20,482 nt of DNA from Treponema sp. (GTDB taxonomy: Bacteria > Spirochaetota > Spirochaetia > Treponematales > Breznakiellaceae): contig JAITES010000141.1 in assembly GCA_031281925.1 (NCBI GenBank), positions 1-20,482 on the forward strand. The letters are read 5' to 3'. Below are positions 16,501 through 20,482 of this stretch, piece after piece. A model generated the notes under the pieces. The model made no database searches, was not told the origin of the DNA, and saw only the letters and a program-made list of their open reading frames with translations. Every line of letters begins with the position of its first letter. Position 1 is the stretch's first letter. The translations under genes and the position numbers were made by a program.

Positions 16501-17472
16501 AAATTCGGCGGAACGGGACTGGGACTGGCAATTTCAAAACGTATCGTAGAGATGATGGGTGGAAAAATATGGATCGAATCCGAACTGGGTAAAGGCTCAA
16601 CCTTTGTATTTATAGTACAGGTCCGCCGCGGCAGGGAAGAAAAACGGAGTCTTTTAAGCCCGAACATGAACTGGAAAAATATCCGTATCCTGGTGGTTGA
16701 TGATGATTCTGAAACACGGAATTATTTTGCCGAGATTGCCCAGTCTTTCAATATTTACTGCGATACTGCCTCAGGCGGAGACGAAGCCGTTTCGCTTATC
16801 GAACAGAAGGGCGCCTATGATATCTATTTTGTTGACTGGAAGATGCCCGGCATGAACGGTATGGAACTAACCCATAAGATAAAAGAGAGTAATCCTGATA
16901 ATTCCGTTGTAATTATGATCTCTGCAACGGAATGGAGTGTAATTGAGGCGGAGGCAAAGGCCGCTGGGGTTGACAAGTTCCTGCCCAAACCTCTTTTCCC
17001 TTCCTCCGTAGCCGATGTGATTAACGAATGTTTGGGAGTGGACAGTCTCCCCGCCGAGAAAACACAGCCGCAAATAGACGGCATCTTTGAAGGATACCAT
17101 TTATTGTTGGCTGAGGATGTTGAAATTAACCGGGAAATTATACAAACGATTTTGGAACCGACCCGCCTGACCTTTGACTGTGCGGAAAACGGCATAGAGG
17201 CGCTGCGGATGTTCAGTGAAGCGCCCGGGAAATATGATATGATCTTTATGGATGTGCAGATGCCCGAAATGGATGGCTATGAAGCCACACGGAAAATCCG
17301 GGCCCTTGATATCCCTAAAGCAAAACAAATCCCCATCATTGCCATGACCGCCAATGTGTTCCGGGAGGATATCGACAGATGCTTTGAGGCCGGAATGAAC
17401 GGTCATGTGGGTAAGCCGCTGGATTTTGATGATGTATTATCAGTTCTGCATAAATATCTGAAAAACAATTGA
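13573..17472 (+). CDS. BvgS/EvgS-like hybrid sensor histidine kinase with two periplasmic binding domains, GAF and two receivers
   Basis: A 1299-residue membrane sensor. Residues 10-30 form a signal peptide ending in AAGC (lipobox-like, Cys30). Two SBP_bac_3-type ligand-binding domains follow, about 80-305 and 320-545. One transmembrane helix spans about 559-580. Next come a short coiled linker, a GAF domain (about 610-770) and HisKA with phospho-acceptor His800 in ANMSHEIRTPMNAI. The ATPase domain has N-box NLLSNAVKF near 913, DTGIG at 950 and GGTGLGL at 979. Receiver 1 (about 1037-1155) has phospho-Asp1088; receiver 2 (about 1175-1296) has Asp1227. Unlike BvgS there is no C-terminal HPt and GAF replaces PAS. 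No response regulator with a DNA-binding domain is adjacent, so the output path is unseen. The lipobox and the single helix at 559-580 together are unusual, so the N-terminus may be an uncleaved anchor. Confidence 0.92.
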   Translation: MAARYIKFRNLSGKICLCLAAGFLVCAAGCRMEAKPASRQAPYPAGGVHPAEYPVYTSFRTVPGVTEDEIAALEALQERKDAFVYGMNLSTETFFDENGEIRGYTALFCDWLTELFGIRFEPAVYEWGDLIDGLESGEIDFSGELTATEDRLKIYFMTDAIAERSIKFMRIVGSEDLSDIAKRRPLRYAFLEGTTTPGLVLSHISGHIETVLIKDYGTAYSMLKNDEIDAFFDEGIAEAAFDVYGDVKAEEFFPLIYGQVSLASQNPLLEPVISIVQKALQNDGMYYLIELYNAGQQEYIRHKFSLQLNKEEHLYIHEHINGGNAVPVLFEYDTYPVSFYNSQEKQWQGIAIDVIKEIENITGLSFTRFNDGITEWPELLDMLETGKASMITELIRSAERENRFLWTDESYQTDYYALLSKSDFPDLKINEVLYNRVGLIRDAAYTELFRSWFPDHTDTVEYRNTDEAFTALENGEVSLVMATRNLLLSITNYSERAGYKANIVFNRSFDSLFGFNINETQLRSIVDKALRMIDTNSIAERWTRKTFDYRVKLERQRMPWIIGVSGLLFCVFVLLVVMFYRNRQEGKRLEKIVQDRTAKLVRQDELLYAVNAAAAILLASGTGELKNAIDGGIEQIAHSVNVDRINVWQNNLKDDGRLYYTCVYEWRNEGTPVYSGGKMDFSYQDTLPQWEEMLASGWSINGPISSFQEAERAALKPYYIKSILAVPVFLKSVFWGFTSFDDCRMERSFPKEEENILRSASLLIVNAILRNEMAQNVRNALKAAEAASRAKGDFLANMSHEIRTPMNAIIGMTTIGKAASDIERKNYSLTKIGDASNHLLGIINDILDMSKIEANKFELSPAEFNFEKMLQRVVNVITFRVGEKEQSLTVHIDGAIPHTLIGDDQRLAQVITNLLSNAVKFTPDHGSITLDADFVKEENGLCSIQVKVKDTGIGISKEQQSNLFHSFQQAESSTTRKFGGTGLGLAISKRIVEMMGGKIWIESELGKGSTFVFIVQVRRGREEKRSLLSPNMNWKNIRILVVDDDSETRNYFAEIAQSFNIYCDTASGGDEAVSLIEQKGAYDIYFVDWKMPGMNGMELTHKIKESNPDNSVVIMISATEWSVIEAEAKAAGVDKFLPKPLFPSSVADVINECLGVDSLPAEKTQPQIDGIFEGYHLLLAEDVEINREIIQTILEPTRLTFDCAENGIEALRMFSEAPGKYDMIFMDVQMPEMDGYEATRKIRALDIPKAKQIPIIAMTANVFREDIDRCFEAGMNGHVGKPLDFDDVLSVLHKYLKNN

Positions 17473-17497
17473 CGGAAAAAATGATATACAATATACT
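17469..17497 (+). promoter_or_regulatory. Promoter of the AKR-like gene, overlapping the kinase stop codon
   Basis: TTGACG (17469-17474) includes the TGA stop of the kinase gene. It is followed by a 17-bp spacer and TATACT (17492-17497). The ATG at 17504 is only 6 bases after the hexamer, and there is no Shine-Dalgarno, so a leaderless transcript is predicted. Confidence 0.65.
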
Positions 17498-17503
17498 ATC
17501 ACA

Positions 17504-18658
17504 ATGAAAGAAATGATTTACCGTGCGATTGGTAAAACGGACATGTCTGCCAGTGTCATAGGCCTTGGCGCGGAGCATCTTGACGGGAAACCTTACGAAA
17601 CAGCGGACGAAGTTATCGGCGTTGCCATGGAACACGGCATCAACATCATGGATCTCTTTATGCCCGGTGAAACCGTGCGCAGCAACATAGGACGCGCTCT
17701 CAGGGGAAAACGGGACAAAATGCTCATTCAGGGGCATATCTGTTCCACCGATATCAACGAACAGTACGACAGAAGCCGGGATCTCAAAACCATACGGAAA
17801 TATTTTGAAAACCTTCTTCGCTGCCTCGACACGGATTATATCGACTTCGGCATGCTGTTTTTTATCGACAGCGAAAAAGATTACTCCGAAGCCCTTGAAG
17901 GAGACGCCCTGCGCTATGCTCTGGAACTGAAAGAGAAAGGCGTCATCAGAGCCATAGGGGCAAGTTCCCACAACCCGCTTGTCGCACGGCGGGTAGTGGA
18001 AACCGGTGTTGTTGACCTCCTCATGTTCAGCATAAATCCTGCTTTTGATATGGCCCCAAGCGGAATTGATGTACTTGACTATCTTGGAGAGGCGGCGATT
18101 GATTATGAAAAGAACATTGATTCAGGCCGTGCCGCCCTGTACCGTCTCTGCGAGCAGAAAGGCGTGGCCATCACGGTGATGAAGACACTCGGCGCAGGGA
18201 AGCTCCTCTCTCCAAAATACACCCCCTTTGCAAAGCCTCTTACGGTTTCGCAGTGTATTCACTATGCGCTCACGAGGCCTGCGGTGGTCAGCGCTCTTGT
18301 GGGTTACTCAAACCGCCGGGAAGTGCTGGAAGCGCTGCAGTACCTTGATGCGGACGAAGCGGATAAGGATTACAGCGCCGTCATCGACAAGTACCAGGGC
18401 GATTTCAGGGGTAACTGCGTATACTGCAATCACTGTCTCCCCTGTCCTTCCGGCATCAACATCGCGGAAGTAAATAAATACTTTGACATCGCCGTTCTTG
18501 ATGAGGCAAACATTCCGCCGGGCGTTCATGCTCATTACAGGGCCCTGGAAAAACACGGCGCCGACTGTATCTCCTGCGGAAGCTGCGAAGAGAGATGTCC
18601 CTTCTCGGTGCCGGTTGTAAAGAACATGGAACAGGCGAAAATGCTTTTCGGTTTTTAG
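17504..18658 (+). CDS. Aldo/keto-reductase-like protein with C-terminal double 4Fe-4S motifs
   Basis: A 384-residue protein: an AKR-type barrel (about 1-290) followed by a ferredoxin-like tail. The tail has CVYCNHCLPCP (Cys305, 308, 311, 314) and CISCGSCEERCP (Cys355, 358, 361, 365), enough for two 4Fe-4S clusters. Of the AKR tetrad only the Asp seems kept (Asp50 in NIMDLF). The place of the catalytic Tyr reads MPGE, the Lys strand reads KMLIQGH instead of ending in TK, and the usual LxH reads GMLFFID. IGASSHN (151-157) and the late LVGYSN (265-270) are conserved. It may be a redox protein on an AKR scaffold rather than a classical NADPH carbonyl reductase. It is translated from its own promoter after the sensor kinase. 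Confidence 0.85.
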   Translation: MKEMIYRAIGKTDMSASVIGLGAEHLDGKPYETADEVIGVAMEHGINIMDLFMPGETVRSNIGRALRGKRDKMLIQGHICSTDINEQYDRSRDLKTIRKYFENLLRCLDTDYIDFGMLFFIDSEKDYSEALEGDALRYALELKEKGVIRAIGASSHNPLVARRVVETGVVDLLMFSINPAFDMAPSGIDVLDYLGEAAIDYEKNIDSGRAALYRLCEQKGVAITVMKTLGAGKLLSPKYTPFAKPLTVSQCIHYALTRPAVVSALVGYSNRREVLEALQYLDADEADKDYSAVIDKYQGDFRGNCVYCNHCLPCPSGINIAEVNKYFDIAVLDEANIPPGVHAHYRALEKHGADCISCGSCEERCPFSVPVVKNMEQAKMLFGF

Positions 18659-18675
18659 CCGGGTAGAAAGAATCC

Positions 18676-18719
18676 AAAAAAATGAGCCTCTTTCAAAACT
18701 TCAGTTTTGCAGGAAGCCC
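18676..18719 (-). terminator. Intrinsic terminator of the glycerate kinase operon
   Basis: Read on the minus strand, a 17-bp imperfect stem (complement of 18703-18719 with 18684-18700, 2-base loop, seven perfect inner pairs) is followed by a run of seven Ts (complement of 18676-18682). This is a convincing terminator for the leftward operon. Flanking CCGGGTAG (18659) and CTGCCCGG (18730) form a wider inverted repeat that may serve the convergent AKR-like gene. Confidence 0.8.
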
Positions 18720-18745
18720 AAATGCTCTGCTGCCCGGATTCAGGT

Positions 18746-19993
18746 TTATCCGTGCAGAATAACGGCCAGATCATTGACGTTGGTACCGGTAGGCCCCGTT
18801 TTGATCAGGGCGTTTATCGCCTCAAGCCCGTGATACGCATCGTTGTTGTCAAGGATCTCCTGTAATTTAAGACCCTTTGCCCCAAGGCGTTCCACGGTTT
18901 TACCGTCCACAATACCGCCCGCCGCGTCGGTCGGACCGTCGGTGCCGTCGGAACCTACCGAAAAAATCAAAACGTTTTCCATACCGGCAATGCCTTCGGC
19001 CGCAGCCAGAACCAATTCCTGATTGCGCCCGCCCTTGCCATTGCCTTTAAGGTGAACCACCGTCTCGCCGCCAAGGATAAGGGCGCAGGGCCGCTTGAAA
19101 CTGCGGGAATCGCGCCATATTCTCCGGGCCATTGCCGAAATAAGCCTTCCCGCCTCCCTTGCCTCGCAGTTCATGTCATCACAGAGTATGTACGGCGTAT
19201 AGCCAAGCGCTTTGGCGATACCGGCAGCGCTTTGACAGAGGGTTCGCACACTGCCGGTAATTACCGATTCAACATTATCCAGAGTTTTGGGCGTTTCTTT
19301 TTCAAGATACGAACAAATCGTGCTGTTCAGTTTAAGCCCGTATTTTTTTACCACGTTCCGCGCGTCTTCCGCGGTGGAAAGGTCAGGCGCGGCAGGACCC
19401 GAAGCAATGGAATCAAGCCTGTCGCCGAGTACGTCGGAGAGCACCACGGTGAACACCTTTGCCGGGGCGCATATCCGGGCAAAGCGTCCGCCCTTTACCG
19501 AAGAAAGCCGCTTGCGTATCATGTTGATTTCGACAACATCCGCGCCACTTGAAAGCAGTTGCCTGTTTACATCGACAATATCTTCAAGAGTGATGCCGGG
19601 CAGAGGTTTTTCAAACAGGGCCGAACCGCCCCCCGATATAAGGAAAAGCAGCTCGTCACCCTCTTTAAGACTGCCGGCCAGTTCAATGGCCGCCTCTGCG
19701 CCGCGTATCGTGTTTTCATCGGACAGTGGATGACCCGCCTCAACAATCTCCAGACCGGGGATGGGCTTTTCCGCATGGCCGTATTTGGTAATCACAATCC
19801 CTTTTTTTATGCCCGTACCCAGTTCATCTTTTGCCGCCCGGGCCATAGTCCACGCCGCCTTGCCTATTGCCGCCAGGTAAATGTCCCCGGAAAACCTGTG
19901 ATTTTTAAGCGCGTTACACACGGCGGCCCGGGGCAGGTTTTCCTCAATGGACTTGTCAATAATCGTTTGGGCGTCTTTATAAAGTTTTTCCAT
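18746..19993 (-). CDS. gckA: Glycerate 2-kinase (GckA / MOFRL family)
   Basis: A 415-residue member of the type-2 glycerate kinase family, which phosphorylates D-glycerate with ATP, normally to 2-phosphoglycerate. Residues 1-235 are the DUF4147-type domain, with AAIGKAAWTM (41-50), EAGHPLSDE (85-93), LISGGGSALFEKPLPG (118-133) and SDVLGDRLDSIASGP (186-200). The C-terminal MOFRL domain shows GGRNQELVLAAAEG, SDGTDGPTDAAGG and the terminal GPTGTNVNDLAVIL. A strong Shine-Dalgarno (GAGGAGGG) precedes the ATG. It follows a LacI-type gene by 50 bases on the same strand, so that regulator may control it. It ends at a clear terminator. Confidence 0.93.
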   Translation of the reverse strand: MEKLYKDAQTIIDKSIEENLPRAAVCNALKNHRFSGDIYLAAIGKAAWTMARAAKDELGTGIKKGIVITKYGHAEKPIPGLEIVEAGHPLSDENTIRGAEAAIELAGSLKEGDELLFLISGGGSALFEKPLPGITLEDIVDVNRQLLSSGADVVEINMIRKRLSSVKGGRFARICAPAKVFTVVLSDVLGDRLDSIASGPAAPDLSTAEDARNVVKKYGLKLNSTICSYLEKETPKTLDNVESVITGSVRTLCQSAAGIAKALGYTPYILCDDMNCEAREAGRLISAMARRIWRDSRSFKRPCALILGGETVVHLKGNGKGGRNQELVLAAAEGIAGMENVLIFSVGSDGTDGPTDAAGGIVDGKTVERLGAKGLKLQEILDNNDAYHGLEAINALIKTGPTGTNVNDLAVILHG

Positions 19994-20043
19994 ACTACCC
20001 TCCTCATAGTATTTTTTTAAGGGTAACGAAGTTCGCGGAAAAG

Positions 20044-20482
20044 TTATTCCTTTACATAGAGATCCACAGGAACAACTTCATTGAGATGTTCTTCCGGTTT
20101 TATTTCATGCCTGATACGCGAAAAAAGCCGGGCTGTTGCCTTTTCCGCCATCAGCGTTTTATAGATATTAACCGAAGGAATGTCGAAACCAAAATCAATT
20201 TTTGATTGGATGTTGTCGTATCCGATAATATCAGGAATGTCCTGACACAGCTGCCGTGCAATGCGTATTATTCTAAATGCGATAATATCGTTATAGGTAA
20301 AAATGGCGTCAAATTTTTTGCGGCAGTTTAGGGTGGTTTTTATTAGTGTATCCATTTTCTCATCAATAGTTATGCCGCAGGGAATGATAAGATCCTTTAC
20401 CGGAATACCCGCCTCGTTCATGCCCTTAAGATAACCCTGCTTGCGTTCAAAGGCGCTGGATACATAATCCGGGCCGGAAAAC
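20044..20482 (-). CDS. LacI-type transcriptional regulator, C-terminal part (runs off the window)
   Basis: A partial gene: the reading frame stays open from the stop at 20044 to the window edge, so the ATG at 20421 is internal and the true start lies beyond 20482. The visible 145 residues match the effector-binding half of LacI/PurR-type repressors. At the open end, YVSSAFERKQGYLKGMNEAGI is the usual R-x-G-(F/Y) helix. FDAIFTYNDIIAFRIIRIA is the family segment ahead of the hinge, and IPDIIGYDNIQ the following strand. The end (TARLFSRI, then VPVDLYVKE) is a normal C-terminus. The DNA-binding helix-turn-helix is not in view. Its gene leads into gckA. Confidence 0.85.
   Translation of the reverse strand, partial: FSGPDYVSSAFERKQGYLKGMNEAGIPVKDLIIPCGITIDEKMDTLIKTTLNCRKKFDAIFTYNDIIAFRIIRIARQLCQDIPDIIGYDNIQSKIDFGFDIPSVNIYKTLMAEKATARLFSRIRHEIKPEEHLNEVVPVDLYVKE

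Overview
The window is bacterial, gene-dense and of middling to slightly high GC. Neighbouring genes are packed with 4-bp to few-bp junctions, and TTG and GTG starts are in use. Most of the left half is an accessory selenium / molybdenum hydroxylase locus of the kind found in anaerobic gut and sediment bacteria. The general look (relaxed lipobox, BvgS-like hybrid kinase, purine-type selenoenzyme locus, mid GC) would suit an anaerobic host-associated bacterium, perhaps a Treponema-like spirochaete. That is a low-confidence guess, because no rRNA or other phylogenetic marker is present.

Layout: (1) 1-136 has no gene and holds three perfect inverted repeats, two of them close relatives of each other. 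(2) 137-2779, minus strand: selD, yedF, a DUF3343 gene and yqeC. (3) 2826-6025, plus strand, divergent from overlapping promoters: a MocA-like cytidylyltransferase and a selenium-dependent xanthine dehydrogenase (2Fe-2S plus Moco domains, no FAD domain). (4) 6056-11204, plus strand, probably from its own promoter: ygfK, ssnA and yqeB. (5) 11192-11449, minus: a small protein made of three 29-residue CX2CX8CX7H units. (6) 11535-11975, plus: a PaaI-type hotdog thioesterase. (7) 12091-13380, plus: an O-acetylhomoserine sulfhydrylase with a strong promoter. (8) 13573-17472, plus: a 1299-residue hybrid histidine kinase with two solute-binding domains. (9) 17504-18658, plus: an aldo/keto-reductase-like protein with two Fe-S motifs and a degenerate catalytic tetrad. 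(10) 18746-20482, minus: glycerate 2-kinase behind a LacI-type regulator that runs off the right edge.

Working model: SelD makes selenophosphate. YedF and DUF3343 are candidate selenium or sulfur carriers. MocA, YqeC and YqeB mature the Moco centre, including its labile selenium. The hydroxylase, YgfK and SsnA form a purine / urate degradation module. Glycerate kinase would suit disposal of C3 acids from such a pathway, but that link is inference.

The main cross-cutting observation is that five genes (selD, ygfK, the thioesterase, the hybrid kinase and the AKR-like gene) have a -10-like hexamer ending only 6-9 bases before the start codon and no Shine-Dalgarno. This predicts leaderless mRNAs. 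Genes inside operons, and metY, have normal Shine-Dalgarno sequences.
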